DNA from: Phaeoceros laevis
Taxonomy: Eukaryota > Anthocerotophyta > Anthocerotopsida > Notothyladales
Direction of reading: 5' to 3'
DNA length: 58,122 nt
Assembly: GCA_049999765.1 (NCBI GenBank)
Contig: JBNGIQ010008661.1
Coordinates: forward strand, 51,009 to 109,130
Shown: positions 1 through 10,620 of the stretch, in pieces
Numbering within the stretch: position 1 is the first letter of the stretch
Layout of the letters: each line of letters starts with the position of its first letter
The notes under the pieces: generated by a model
Databases searched by the model: none
Seen by the model: the letters and a program-made list of their open reading frames with translations, nothing else
Told to the model about the DNA's origin: nothing
Made by a program: the position numbers and the translations under genes

Positions 1-90
1 TTCTGGGACTCACGCGCCCCCTGATGGCGAGCTAGCAACTCAATCGAACTCCAAAATAGCCTAAACAAAAAGGGTTTGCGGGTTTGGGTC

Positions 91-105
91 AAACCCTAAA
101 CCCTA
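91..105 (+). promoter_or_regulatory. Telo-box-like motif
   Basis: AAACCCTAAACCCTA is two copies of the plant telo-box core. Short telo-boxes occur in plant promoters of growth and translation genes. No gene starts nearby inside the window, so a role here is unproven. It is far too short to be a true telomere tract. Confidence 0.35.
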
Positions 106-1090
106 GGGCAAAGACGGTTGGACCAAATAAAATACACGTTACTTACTCCTACCAAACGTCTTGACAATAACGCGTGAGACATATGCAGTTCCAAACGGTT
201 ACCTTGGAATAAACCAATCCAAAGGTTACCAATTGTCCCGAGGACTTTGTTTATGAAATAAAAAATATCGGATTCATATACTTCAGCTTATATTTCAGAA
301 CTCGCAGTTTTCTTATGGCAATTATTTTTTGCGAAAAGTGTGCACACCAATATATATAAAAATGTATATACAAGATGCTTATAGAATTAATTTCCTGTAA
401 AATCATCCAATACTAGGCACCCTAATACAAAGAGGTCAACGATTTGATTACCCCCATATGAAAAGGTCAGATTACCGGATATGAAGAAATCAATGCATGT
501 CATGCATTTGACACTAGTTCAGAGATTCCACCCGTGAAACTTTGAGACCTATTGTATAGTAACTTGAAGGGATGATTATTAATCATTTATCCTTTATCTG
601 ATCCTTACAACTTCAAGTGACATACAGCGGTGTGAACCTGTAGGCTTTCTTGAACATATTAGTAGCAAAGCTGAAGTCACATCGTCTTTGGTTGAGTTCC
701 AACATGAAGTTCAAATAATATTTATGTTGCCAAATTTTAAGTATTGTAACATTCCAGTTCTTTGATGCTAACCCCCGAGAGCTTAGCGTAGCTTGCAATG
801 ATATCTAGAAAAGGCCAGAACCTTTTCCACTCTGGATCGTGATCGTGAAGAACCAGGGCCCAAACCCTCTTGCACCTTCGGCATCTCCTCGCTCGTACCA
901 CTCTGCATGCGCTTGGAACCTGAAAAAAAAATAGAAGCTATCAGCTCGGCCTTTATGCTAGGCTATTCCAGCATGGGTGAGAATTTGACCGATTTGTTCA
1001 CCCTATAATGACCAATGCTGTTTAATATTTTCGTGTTTAGCCAAGTCCACATGGGAATTGAGCATGCCACCGGTGGCTTCGACCGATAGC

Positions 1091-1118
1091 CTTACGATTT
1101 CCGGCTTACGATTTCCGC
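1091..1118. repeat. 14-bp tandem duplication
   Basis: Two adjacent copies of CTTACGATTTCCGG, the second ending in C. This looks like a recent local duplication. Confidence 0.6.
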
Positions 1119-1747
1119 GCACGCCAGTTGGAGGAATGGCCGCCCTCTGTGCTGCTGTCCCATTCGGGTTATTCTACCGGTTTATGTCCGTCTGCCAAGC
1201 TCTTCGGCCTCAAGTTTGGACTCTTGTCTGTCCATTAGCCATATTGACGGCCCCCAATTCCATTCCTGGAAAAAATGAAATTGCTACTCCGGCAGGCGCC
1301 CTGTGTCATACTTTAGGGATCCATGCATGCTTGAGGAGTCAGAGCGCCAAGCTCGATTCCCTGCTCTACCTTCGAAGACTGCCTTGTTATCCAGTCTATA
1401 GAGGGAAATACGGACACGTGTGACATTTGAGCCATTTGTCAGTTTCATCATGCTCGCTGCGGGGCAAAGGCTTTTAATCGTTCTCTCATGTATTGGTTGA
1501 GCACAAGAATTGTAGCACAGCAACGATAAAGTAGCAAACAACTTCTAAAGCAAGATATGTAAAATCGCCTTCAGGGTCCGACTTGTCCGATAATTCGAAG
1601 AATCCGGCCTGACTATATGCATGCGCGAACTCCCTCAAAACGTCGACACCTAGTATAGCTATAGCAGCCTATTGCAAACCAATGTTCAACTGCTGAAAGC
1701 CAGCTACTGGCACACCTCTAGCGACGGATCCGGATTCTAATTCTGCC

Positions 1748-2320
1748 TCATCCGCCACCGCAGGTGGGGCAGCAGAAGGGACAGGGCGTCTTGAAAGAGC
1801 ACTGGCAGCAGACTCGCCCGGTAGCAATGTCGACACACTGCCCCTCGCCAACAAGACCGCTGCATTTGCATCCCTCGGGGCACTCGCACTGGTCCAGTTT
1901 CTCCTTGGAGCAGGGACAGATTTCAGGAGGCGGATCGACATTTGTCGACTCCGCCTCCACCACCGCCTCCTCCACCACTTCCGGTGGAGGTACCAACACC
2001 ACCACCGGTGGTGGTGCCGGTTTTACCAGCGGAGGACACTTCCTGGACTTGGTGCACAGACAAGCGACTGTGATGTTTCCAGGAACACCGCATGCGCATC
2101 CGGTCAGGTTGTGGCCCACTATGCCGCATTCGCAGAACGGCTTCCCGGGCGGTGCATATGCGCGCGGAGGGAGAGGGCAGTGGCAGTAGCCTTCTTTGGT
2201 GCAGGGGCACAACCGCGTGACGTTCACATGATTCGCGTATGCGCGCCCCGCCAGCAGATTGAGGCACAGTGGTGCCAGAACAAGGCCCAGGAGGTGCCAA
2301 AGCTGGAAGCGGAGAGTCAT
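1748..2320 (-). CDS. Secreted CXC-rich metallothionein-like protein
   Basis: Single-exon protein of 190 residues. The chosen ATG at 2320 opens a clear signal peptide: a basic start, a Leu-rich core at about residues 8-23, then a short polar region. A further in-frame start upstream would bury this signal. The mature part has 25 cysteines, many in CXC pairs (CPC, CHC, CEC, CAC, CLC, CPC, CEC, CKC, CQC). They form two blocks, residues 38-95 and 135-187, separated by a cysteine-free Pro/Val/Glu linker of about 39 residues. This copies the two-domain layout of plant metallothioneins, but with secretion and three N-glycosylation sequons (N33, N71, N82). Metal binding in the wall or vacuole is inference; no named family was recognised. 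A TATA-like box lies about 40 nt upstream. Confidence 0.75.
   Translation of the reverse strand: MTLRFQLWHLLGLVLAPLCLNLLAGRAYANHVNVTRLCPCTKEGYCHCPLPPRAYAPPGKPFCECGIVGHNLTGCACGVPGNITVACLCTKSRKCPPLVKPAPPPVVVLVPPPEVVEEAVVEAESTNVDPPPEICPCSKEKLDQCECPEGCKCSGLVGEGQCVDIATGRVCCQCSFKTPCPFCCPTCGGG
1997..2016. repeat. 20-bp perfect palindrome inside the CXC-protein gene
   Basis: CACCACCACC followed by GGTGGTGGTG is a perfect inverted repeat in the linker-coding region. It arises from Pro/Val codon runs and may make this part prone to slippage. Confidence 0.7.
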
Positions 2321-2360
2321 GTTTCTTGACTTGGGATGTTGAAGATGTGATGGCTCTGTG

Positions 2361-2370
2361 GCTTTTATAG
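2361..2370 (-). promoter_or_regulatory. TATA box of the CXC-protein gene
   Basis: On the minus strand this reads CTATAAAAGC, a strong TATA box. It sits about 40 nt before the chosen ATG, which implies a 5' UTR of only about 10-20 nt and supports that start. Confidence 0.55.
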
Positions 2371-3794
2371 TTCTAACTATCATCTGGCAGTATAGCAGAT
2401 ATAATTATATTTGTTGTTGTTGGAACTCGCGAGCAGCAATGCAAGCTGTGATGCTTTTCTGGACAATCCGTTTGAGCGCCACGAGAAGGCCGGCCGTCCT
2501 TTAATTTGAGATGCCGTCCTTTAATTTGAGATGCCGTGCAGGCCTTTGCTGTACCTTCAAGGCTTAAGCTCTGTCGTACAGATTATCTTGTATGTTGTGT
2601 GACTTGATATGTCACAAATCATGCCCTCAAGTGCAAAAAGTCTCGATCTCAACCTTAAAAGGTAGACTTATAGACTTATAATCGGATGGATGCTGTGTCC
2701 AGACAGACTAGTACCAATGCAAGTGAGTGTTCAAAGGTACCCACATGTCCTACAGCGAATTTGATGCTGTTCGTGGCCATCTGTGCACAGCACCTCAATC
2801 TGCGTGCGTGTGCTAGCTCTCATTTCCCCCCCATTTCCCAAGCAGCTGGTAATTAAGCTTCTAACAATAAGCTACAGTTTTTCATGGTTTAGAGCTCGAA
2901 GTCTATAGGGGAACAAGGATGATGAATGAAGTCCGACAGACCAGAGACAGCTTGGTGGTGTCTTCAACGTCCAAGCTGAGACTGGGTTGTCGGCATAGGA
3001 AGTTTACCCGACAGCATCACCTCCAAGCTCTCATGGGAGGTTATGAGAAGACTGTAATTGGTTACAATGTGATTCTCAAAGATCACTGGCTACGCAAGAT
3101 CAATGTCCACCAGGGGTTGGAGGCAGAGAAGGAAGCTCAGAGAGACGAAGATGAAAATCTCTGGTCACTATTTCCCTATCTCGTATGGGTGGTTTTTCTC
3201 CTTTCAGACTCGTCTGTTTGTGCAGAGCATTGTGGATCCCCGCTATCTCGCACGGACATAATCTATAGCCTAAATTACGTTCTTGTCAAGAAGGGTCACG
3301 AATCAAGAGCCAAGACGAGTCTGTCCTATTTGCAAGCTATTTTATTTTCACAACCGAGGGCATGTACGAGCACTATCACCGGTAAAACAATAACAAGTAG
3401 CATTGCCATGTCTAGACAGATTAAACCTGTACAGATTCCTGCAACCAAGTCGGTGAGGGGACTCCCACATGTCTGTTTCATGCTCTCTGTGCAATATGCA
3501 AAACACCTCAAACTCTGTGCTCGGCTTTTGCCAAGTAGCTGCACAAGTCTTGGCTAGGAAGTCTCGGGTTTCTGAACTCTTACTGGAGGAATTAGGGAGA
3601 AGGATACAGTTCCACAACTAGAGAACATAATGCGTTTAATTGGGTGGTTCTGTGTCTCCCGGCACAATGCCACGCAAGAGCATCACAACGACATTACCTA
3701 ACCTGAATTCTCGCAAGTTCACTAGGCAAAAATATCTTCCAACTGACACTTAATGTGCATAGCTCGGGCACTTCAAAGAAAATTGAGAAAAAGG
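2371..3794. other. Intergenic with one unsupported long frame
   Basis: Holds a 20-bp tandem duplication and a plus-strand open frame of 212 codons at 2919-3557 (ATG start). That frame shows no family motif, no clear composition bias and a weak hydrophobic patch near residues 82-95. It may be chance. No other gene is seen. Confidence 0.4.
2494..2537. repeat. 20-bp tandem repeat, 2.2 copies
   Basis: The unit CCGTCCTTTAATTTGAGATG is repeated exactly twice, followed by CCGT of a third copy. It lies upstream of the CXC-protein promoter. Confidence 0.8.
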
Positions 3795-4982
3795 TCAGGG
3801 AGAGCCTAGGTGAAGCGCTGGTCTGGGCTGGACTATTTCGAAATATCCACCTTCCCATGACTCCCCACGCAAGATGCTTTGCCATGAGTCTTGTAGCAGA
3901 TGGTAGGCAAAGAGACAAGGGGCATGCATTCCCTTGGCAAGCACGGTAAGGCAAAAGGTGTTGTCAGCAACCTGGATATTCATCAGAAACAAATCTACGG
4001 GCAACAAAGAATCACGAAACAAATCGACTGGTAGAGTTGAGACAAGAGACCAGCTCCCTGACCCCTCGTCCTCCAGTACCCAAATACTGATGGTGTGGTC
4101 AGAGGACTGTGCTGTCCAGAAAACCCTACCGCCGTGCTCTGAAAGAAACTGTCTTTCCGGAACCGAGGGTTTGGGCAACGAGTGATGCAACTCCACCCTG
4201 CTCAGAATCCTTGCGTTCCCTGCGTCGAGCAGTAGCAGCTCCGCCTTGGGATGCCACACCAAAACATACAGTACTCCCTTGCAAATAACACAGCAGGGAA
4301 CACAACAAAGGGCTCCACCGGAAGTAGCCTCCAGAGTGCTTGCCACAGTAACCCAGGCCCCGGTGACGCTGGAATACACGCACAAGGATGTCGGGCGATT
4401 CTTTGTGGTCCAAAGAATGATCACCTGGAAGACGGAGGTCGAGCCTTCATCTGCCACCACCAAAATTTCGCCTTCCTCTCTCAATGGACCAGACGGCGGG
4501 AATTCGAGCGGCGGCAACTCTCTCCACGATTTGTTCACCAAATTCACCAGGCACAAGCTCAGGTCTCCATGGCGGTTGGTGCTGGTCATTCCCAGCAGCC
4601 CGCACTGCGTGAACATGCCGTACTCCCACAAGCTGCGGACCCTTTGGGGGAGAAAGTCCAGGTCCACCCTGTGAGCCTTGTACTGTTGCTGGAAACCATC
4701 GTCAGGCTTTCTCATGTACAAGGCGCAGACGGGGGTTTGGAACGCCAGGGTGAGCCAGGCGGTCCGCTCCAGAAAGCTGGCGGAGGTGAGAAGCAGGCGC
4801 CAGGACTTGCAAACAGCTCGGCATCGAGCCTGCGCTGCACGCGGCAGCCATAGAAGAACATTTTCCAGCAATTCTTCAGGCATACTGCCCCACACACTGC
4901 TCCGAAGCCGTTCCTGGCTTGATCCGCCAGTGAACTTCTCGCCGATTAGATACAACGCCATGTGTGGCTCAGGAGCTGCCAT
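3795..4982 (-). CDS. F-box protein
   Basis: Single-exon protein of 395 residues, starting at the ATG at 4982. Residues about 32-75 form an F-box: the acidic/leucine start MPEELLENVLLWLP is followed by the spaced Cys/Trp core RCRAVCKSWRLLL. The remaining ~320 residues hold several beta-strand-like blocks (for example LYVLVWHPKAELLLLD and SIWVLEDEGSGSWSLV), as in kelch/F-box-associated propeller domains of plant F-box proteins. Known role of the class: the F-box binds SKP1 within an SCF ubiquitin ligase and the C-terminal domain selects substrates. The substrate cannot be told from sequence. Several antisense open frames overlap the gene and are treated as shadows. Confidence 0.88.
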   Translation of the reverse strand: MAAPEPHMALYLIGEKFTGGSSQERLRSSVWGSMPEELLENVLLWLPRAAQARCRAVCKSWRLLLTSASFLERTAWLTLAFQTPVCALYMRKPDDGFQQQYKAHRVDLDFLPQRVRSLWEYGMFTQCGLLGMTSTNRHGDLSLCLVNLVNKSWRELPPLEFPPSGPLREEGEILVVADEGSTSVFQVIILWTTKNRPTSLCVYSSVTGAWVTVASTLEATSGGALCCVPCCVICKGVLYVLVWHPKAELLLLDAGNARILSRVELHHSLPKPSVPERQFLSEHGGRVFWTAQSSDHTISIWVLEDEGSGSWSLVSTLPVDLFRDSLLPVDLFLMNIQVADNTFCLTVLAKGMHAPCLFAYHLLQDSWQSILRGESWEGGYFEIVQPRPALHLGSP

Positions 4983-5861
4983 TGCTGCAGTGCAGCATAC
5001 GCGCTGCGAAAGATCACCACTCCAACCTCCGGCCTACAGTGCCAAGTGAATGCACATTCCTCGTGAAAAATGCAACATATCCCCTCAAAGCCGCCGTATT
5101 TCCGTCAATATTCAGCCGTCCAGGTAATCACATACTCTAGCACTAATGATGCCTCCAAAAGCTGCCGGATCGGTTGTTGTCACAATACCTATTCCCCACA
5201 GAAGCTATGCGTTTTCTTGCGGTCTTGGAAACGTGCTTGGAGGGGTGTCAGTAAAAATGGAGATGTGGCAAGTGCATTTAAAAACGGGTGGAATCAGATA
5301 AACAACCGCTAAACGCAGCCATTCTCTCAGCAACTTCGATTGGTAGTACTGTACAGTTACTACGCTCTCAACAGAGCAGAGTGATCATTCAACAAGACCA
5401 CCAAATCTGCTCTTCATAAATACCCAACACCATAAGTCTACTTCCTCGTCTTGATACAAAATGTGTTTCGGGAATGGTCACTCCGTGGTTGCTTCTTATA
5501 TGTCAGTAGCGCTGGGAGCGATGATCGTCCAAAGCACTTTACAGCATTAGCTTACAAGAGAGGATGAGAAGCACCTGCCAGGACAATTCGAACCAGCCAG
5601 TGACTTCTTTAAGGCTATCATGAATTCTTTTCTCTCCACGTCCTGTTGCATCTTGGTCGAGTATCTGCTGCTGGAACTGCGAAGGCTAACCACGAGCAGA
5701 CAGTCTAGTTCACAGCAAAATTAGTGTCATTTATCCTCAACAGGTGAGAATCCTGGTGAGTGCCCCGGAGAAACTTCAGCGGACGTAGCCCTTCCTGGAC
5801 AACAAAACCTCAGGATGCAGTGCTGCTCATAATAGTGGATCACATGCAGGCTAACACGAGC
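4983..5861. other. Intergenic, no gene seen
   Basis: Space between the F-box promoter and the 3' end of the GT47 gene, both on the minus strand. Only short frames without motifs are present. Confidence 0.5.
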
Positions 5862-7567
5862 TTAATTTTCCCCACTTCTACGGTCACCTTCCCAGCGTCT
5901 CTTAGCACTGTCCTCCCTCCCTTGTGCCCTCTCATCAGGTGATTCATCCCCTTCCAAAGCAGGATCCTGATCGAAAACATCTTCACCTTTCTCTAAAATT
6001 CGGGTCTTGAGAGCACCAATTTTTTGTACAATGGCCTGTACAGCGATATCAAATGCATCGTTTACAGTCTCCAACCTATGTCTTGGATCTGCATATGTTA
6101 GCCCAGGAATCAGCTCGATCACTTCGTTTCTCATCCTTAGTAAGTCCTCCTGGGGTATCGTAGCCAGAATTGCTTCTATATTGACACTCTTGTTACGCAC
6201 AAGCTCCTCAGGGATGAAGACTGAATACTGCTTATAATACTCTGGCAAGTGCCAAATGTACTGAGAATAAGCTGAATGGCGATGGAAAAAGACAGGGATG
6301 CAACCTGCTAACATAGAATCAAATATAGAACGGCGAGTGAAGGAGTCTCCTTGTGGCTGAAGACAAAAGACGGACTCCTTGAAGAGCTTCATAACACTAC
6401 TAGGCTTGTGGCATTTAGTTGGAACCTTTTCCACCTTGGCACACTCTAGCAGATTGCAGCGGTTACTCTTTCTGCATTGCTCCATTATTAGCCCCCGGAT
6501 AGATGAGGCCATTCCTGGCCTTGCGGCTCCAGCAAACGCAAACAGAGCAGGCCTTGGGGTTTTCCTCAGCTCATCTTGCCACAGTCTAACATCAGCATCA
6601 TTTGAGGGATGAAAATAAGTGGGATAAGGAATACCATAATCATTAGAATGGAAGGGACTCTTCTCGATCAGCAGTACTGACATATTCTTTGTAGCTGGTA
6701 AATTCAACAGCTGGTTGCCCCAGTCTGACTCTTCATCAGTCTCTCTCCTGAAGTCCCAAGTTGTCCGACCAGTCACCATAAAGTGGTCTCTTCCACCTAA
6801 AAGGTTCCATTCCTTCTGTCCCTGGAGCCAATGTATGAGCTCCACGGCTCCCTTGTCCCTCATGGTGATATTTGAACCCCAAAGGTAGCGAGAGACATCC
6901 AAACCTGTACAACAGGACCGGCAAATTTCGTCATCCACACAAAAAACAGCTGAAAAAGGATATGACTAAGTCGGACCACAGCCCATGAGATACCTGCATA
7001 AAAAGGAACATAAATTGCTGCTGCCTTTTCAGAATCTTCTGTAAGACAGACATACTGCTTCATCCGATTGTGAAAAATAACCTCCATGGCAAACTGGTTG
7101 GTGGCAAACCATCCAGTTTTAGGAAAGACACCGTCAGTGTCTTCTATGAGAGGTCCTAGCCCATCATTCACCAGGTATTTGCACATATTTGTCCACAAGC
7201 TCAGGTTTCGGCAGTCCCGCAACAGCTGCAAGTTGAACACTTCAGGGATCCTGTGCACATAGATGTAGCGCCCTCCACAAGGATCAAAAGGGCTGTTCCC
7301 TTTGTCATGTGATCTCTTGATTCCGACAAGCCAGCTAGCAGAAGCTGGAAGTTCAGCGCTTCCTGTGAAACGCTTGATCCCGATCTGTTCCACCGGAGCG
7401 CCTTTGACCGCGGATGACTTTTGCGCCCCTCCATCATCGCCGCTGCCTATGGTCCAGGAATGGAAGACAACTATAAACCACCACAACATTGCCGCCAGGG
7501 TAATGAGGCAGCAACGGGAGCGAAGGGAAGAAGATCTCATCTTCTCCATCTTCTCCGTTTTTTCCAT
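5862..7567 (-). CDS. MUR3/KATAMARI1-like GT47 glycosyltransferase
   Basis: Two exons, 6994-7567 and 5862-6904, with a GT-AG intron of 89 nt, give 538 residues. It is a Golgi type II membrane protein: a basic N-terminus, one membrane anchor at about 19-36, then a lumenal exostosin-fold domain. Diagnostic blocks are [12 protein letters not shown] (from 97), [15 protein letters not shown] across the splice, [34 protein letters not shown] and [15 protein letters not shown]. These are the signature of the MUR3 clade, which adds galactose to xyloglucan side chains; related clade members use other sugars, so the exact donor is open. The basic/acidic tail after about residue 490 is not conserved in the family as I recall it. 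The ATG at 7567 is followed by in-frame ATGs at codons 7 and 10, so the true start may vary by a few residues. Confidence 0.92.
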
Positions 7568-8462
7568 CCTGTCAGGCGTCCGCCCAAGTTTTGGAAGAGT
7601 GCTGGTGAGAAACTAACGTCCGGTGAACGAACAAATTTCTTCGAGCCTCATAACTCCACCTCATGCCTCAACTGTCCCGGGTGGTCAACCGTAGCTGGTC
7701 CTTGCAACCCTGTGATCCCGCTGCTGGGTCAGAGGGCGCCCATGCTTCCATTGATGACACGCGGTACGCTCCAGAAGGTGAAGACTGAAACATCCACGAG
7801 TGCCACCATCCTCCTCTTCGACTGCAGATCAAGCAGCATGCACTGCTCACACTGGGGTCTTCCAATTTTAGCAATTTCCAAGGACAACCTCGCTTCTCTC
7901 CTCTTTTTTCTCATCCAGCTTGATCTGTCATTGTCTCCGCCACGAAGATGGTTGCAGCGCTCAAACGTCACGATCGGAACGAAGACCTGGACGGAAACGT
8001 TGTCATGAGCTGAGAATCCGTGTGCGATCAGGGAGGCATTGTACTCTGTTTGAAAAGGCCAACCAAGGTACCTCGACGTGCGTGCAGCATGGTGTAAGCC
8101 AGAGGTCGTCCAGATTTGGTTCGAAGACCTCCGCATTGCAGCGGAAACTGCGGAGGCCACAATTCGGAAAGCGATCGATCTCCCTTCGCAGGAATTGCGC
8201 ATGGTGTTCGCGGAGGGCTGGTAGCCTGGTAGCCGTGCTGCGTGGTGCCAGGGAAGAAGCGAACCGAGCTGGCCAACTGAAGTAAAAGACGCTTCCGTTA
8301 CGAGTCGGCGAGAGGTCGTTGTCCGGAGACACTGGCACATGGCCACATGATCTGGTACCGGTAGGCTACTACCTACATATTAGGTTGGCACCGACCACGT
8401 TAACTGTTCAAGTTCAACACAAGATTTAACAAAGTATATACTTTAACACGGGGATGGATGTA
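7568..8462. other. GT47 upstream region with an uncharacterised frame
   Basis: Contains a minus-strand open frame (about 203 codons from the ATG at 8340 to the stop at 7729) that overlaps another sizeable frame. It has a moderately basic sequence with no motif I recognise. It could be a lineage-specific gene, part of the GT47 5' region or chance. Confidence 0.3.
7729..8340 (-). CDS. Hypothetical protein, weakly supported
   Basis: Open frame of 203 codons with an ATG start, no domain recognised. The middle part (from about 8110 down to 7960) has a composition more protein-like than the ends. No TATA box or splice structure supports it. It lies about 160 bp before the GT47 start on the same strand, so it could also be transcribed leader sequence. 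Confidence 0.2.
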   Translation of the reverse strand: MCQCLRTTTSRRLVTEASFTSVGQLGSLLPWHHAARLPGYQPSANTMRNSCEGRSIAFRIVASAVSAAMRRSSNQIWTTSGLHHAARTSRYLGWPFQTEYNASLIAHGFSAHDNVSVQVFVPIVTFERCNHLRGGDNDRSSWMRKKRREARLSLEIAKIGRPQCEQCMLLDLQSKRRMVALVDVSVFTFWSVPRVINGSMGAL

Positions 8463-8535
8463 TACGTTGTAGTCTAGACGGTCAGGATACTCGGCTCTCA
8501 CCCGAGCGACCCGGTTTCAAATCCCGGCAACGGAA
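8463..8535 (+). tRNA. tRNA-Glu (CTC), probably degenerate
   Basis: 73 nt with a full tRNA layout. The acceptor arms are TACGTTG and CAACGGA plus discriminator A. The anticodon arm CTCGG-CTCTCAC-CCGAG pairs perfectly and carries anticodon CTC. The T arm CCGGT-TTCAAAT-CCCGG follows. Two defects stand out against the plant tRNA-Glu I recall: position 2 of the acceptor is A, leaving a mismatch with the 3' arm, and the usual GTTC of the B box is TTTC, breaking the last T-stem pair. It may be a pseudogene or the head of a tRNA-derived SINE. Confidence 0.65.
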
Positions 8536-8927
8536 GTGCCCAGTACTTGATGTAAGTTTATAAATCAAGATTTCTTCAGGACTTGTCTTGTTCAGCTGTT
8601 CTCTTTGGACGTGTGGAGGCACAAGAAACCCCTCGAAACCGCCTCGCTTCCGTGGACCACGAAACGGGCCAAAGAGAGGTTGACAATTGGGACACACTCG
8701 GTACCACAGCTATCAAGTATAAAATTAGGGTGTAGTCAGCTCGTGTGTGCAACACTGTGCATGTGAACAGTCGGAAATACGAGCGAGACGAGCGACCTCC
8801 ACAATGTGGAATCGCGAAGACCAACCAGAACATTTGAAGTGCCTGGCCCTGGACCAATCTGAAAAATTGAATCGAGATATTTTACAGAATATTTTCGCTT
8901 TGCTACTCTCCAGAAGCCAGCTGGTTT
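8536..8927. other. Intergenic, no gene seen
   Basis: Lies between the tRNA-like element and the AP-2 sigma stop codon. Small plus-strand frames here have no support. Part of it is presumably the AP-2 sigma 3' UTR. Confidence 0.5.
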
Positions 8928-10350
8928 CTACTCTTGCCGCTCCAACTCTGACATTCTCTCAATAATTGCCTGCCACGAAAACCAGCCTCAACTTCAGACC
9001 CATATATCATCAGCATACAACATTCACAAGCATGTACGAACTGGAAAGCACAGGGGCTAAGATGAGTAACCTTCTTGCTGGTCTCCTGCAATTCTCCAGC
9101 GAGGATGAATTCGTCGAGTATCAGGTACACCTACAGGACCGGAATTTTAGCTTAAGACAGCGTAGCTCGCAGGAGGCTAACAGAAAATGGATCCTTCAAT
9201 TTTCCACAGGCGATTGAGCCAGCTATGACAAAGGAAGATTTTTTATGCGTCAATCAAGTCATCACAGCCACTTCATACCAAGAAAGACAGATTTTACCTT
9301 GTGGAAATTGAAGACCAAATCCAGTTCACAAACATTACTGAAAAAATGGTCCAGGATCTCCACGAATAAGTGAATGCTCTCCAGGTATGCCAGTTCGTTG
9401 TCGGTTATGTCGACACACATGGAGAAGAACAGGCCAGCATACCTTCGATAGATCACCTTGTGTGTGCGAAACTGCCAAGAGATGAGGTGTTAGCTGGATA
9501 ATCACTTGCAGGATCCAGTGCGAAGTAGCCAACAGTAACGAAAGACACATCCTCTGCCTTCGCTACAACTACCTACCCTCCCCCTGAACCAGCAAACTAG
9601 ATTGCAAGCACACTTGCTAAAGAAAAAGTGAAAAATATGAACCTCAACAAAGTTGGTGAACTTGGGGTCCCTGTTTACCACCAGTCTGTGCACCTGAGCT
9701 CGTCATCCAAACTTGCTGGTCAGTGGAGAGGCAACACTTTCTTTATGCAGCAGCAACTTCAATTGAGGCTTAGGGTTTAAGCTAGCACGTCCAAAGGACG
9801 CATTCTTTCTGACGATTTAGATGTTCAGCAGGTGGGAACGATATAAAACCTTACACAGTTCCAACACAACGGGCACCAAAAAAATTGAAAGCAGAACTCG
9901 AGTGCAAATGGGTACAGACCTCATACTCAAGCTTGTGCTTCTCAGAATCTTCCAGGGGCACATAGTATTTCGCAAGCCGGGTTTTCCCCTGTCTGTTTTG
10001 CAGTAAGATGAAGCGAATCTGCTCAAGTACCCGATCAGAGTCAGTACTTCAAAACTGATAGTTGGTGTGGTAACGCTCTACACCCCCTAAGCTTGTCTCA
10101 GCTCAGTAGAGCACCAATTACGACACTCATCTGAAAACTAAACCCCAAGACTGGCCGAAATCATCAGAGTAGCCATAGGCAAACTTGGCGCCAGTAAACT
10201 GGAAACAGCCCGTGCACTCTACACACAGCTGACACCAAGCTCAGATCCCAGCAACAAGGAGCAAGCAATGCAGGACCAATGTGCAGGAAACTAGGTCGGG
10301 CAATGTGCCTTGGGGCAACTAACTGTTAAAAACAAAAACTGAGGTACCAT
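8928..10350 (-). CDS. AP2S: AP-2 clathrin adaptor complex, sigma subunit
   Basis: Six exons: 10348-10350, 9920-10018, 9643-9693, 9298-9471, 9071-9130 and 8928-8969. They encode 142 residues, exactly the family length. The protein matches plant AP-2 sigma throughout: [56 protein letters not shown] and [18 protein letters not shown]. It is the small longin-fold core subunit of the AP-2 complex, which links clathrin to plasma-membrane cargo; Arg15, used for dileucine-signal binding in the family, is present. The first coding exon holds only the ATG. It was placed by finding the sole ATG|GT between 10021 and 10350, so exon 1 is the least certain part. The gene diverges from COMMD2 across about 270 bp. 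Confidence 0.95.
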
Positions 10351-10620
10351 GATGAGAAGAGATCGGAATGACGCTAACAGGCACTCGAAGATCGTGTTGC
10401 CGATACTGCCTGGTGAACCCTGTGCGCAGAATCTCCTTGGCAAGGCGCGTCGCTAGAACAGGAAGAGCCAAAGAACAGATCCAACAGTGGGAACACTCGT
10501 GGGTACCGACCGGTCTGCCTCGCTCTGGGAGTTCCGACCGGTCGCACTGAGCTGCTTACGTCCTTTTGCACTTTCTAGGTTTTGAGAGCAAGCATTGGAC
10601 GAGATGTTGCGTTGAGCACC
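10351..10620. promoter_or_regulatory. Bidirectional promoter of AP2S and COMMD2
   Basis: Only about 270 bp separate the two divergent start codons, so both promoters must share this stretch. It has no clear TATA box. It holds two copies of the perfect palindrome GACCGGTC at 10508-10515 and 10536-10543, each preceded by CC, 28 bp apart start to start. Their role as protein-binding sites is inference. Confidence 0.55.

Larger units (their letters stand above)
1..1747. other. Intergenic, no gene seen
   Basis: AT-rich flank with no open frame that looks like a gene on either strand; the longest frames have no recognisable motif. It holds a telo-box-like AAACCCTAAACCCTA at 91-105, an AT-rich TATATATAAA stretch near 351-360 and a 14-bp tandem duplication at 1091-1118. 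Confidence 0.5.

Noticed and set aside
91-105. Interstitial telomere
   Set aside because: Only two repeat units; fits a promoter telo-box or chance better.
2919-3557. 212-codon plus-strand gene
   Set aside because: No motif, no promoter signs and an odd mix of composition; kept only as a note.
4251-4853. 200-codon frame on the plus strand
   Set aside because: Antisense shadow of the F-box gene.
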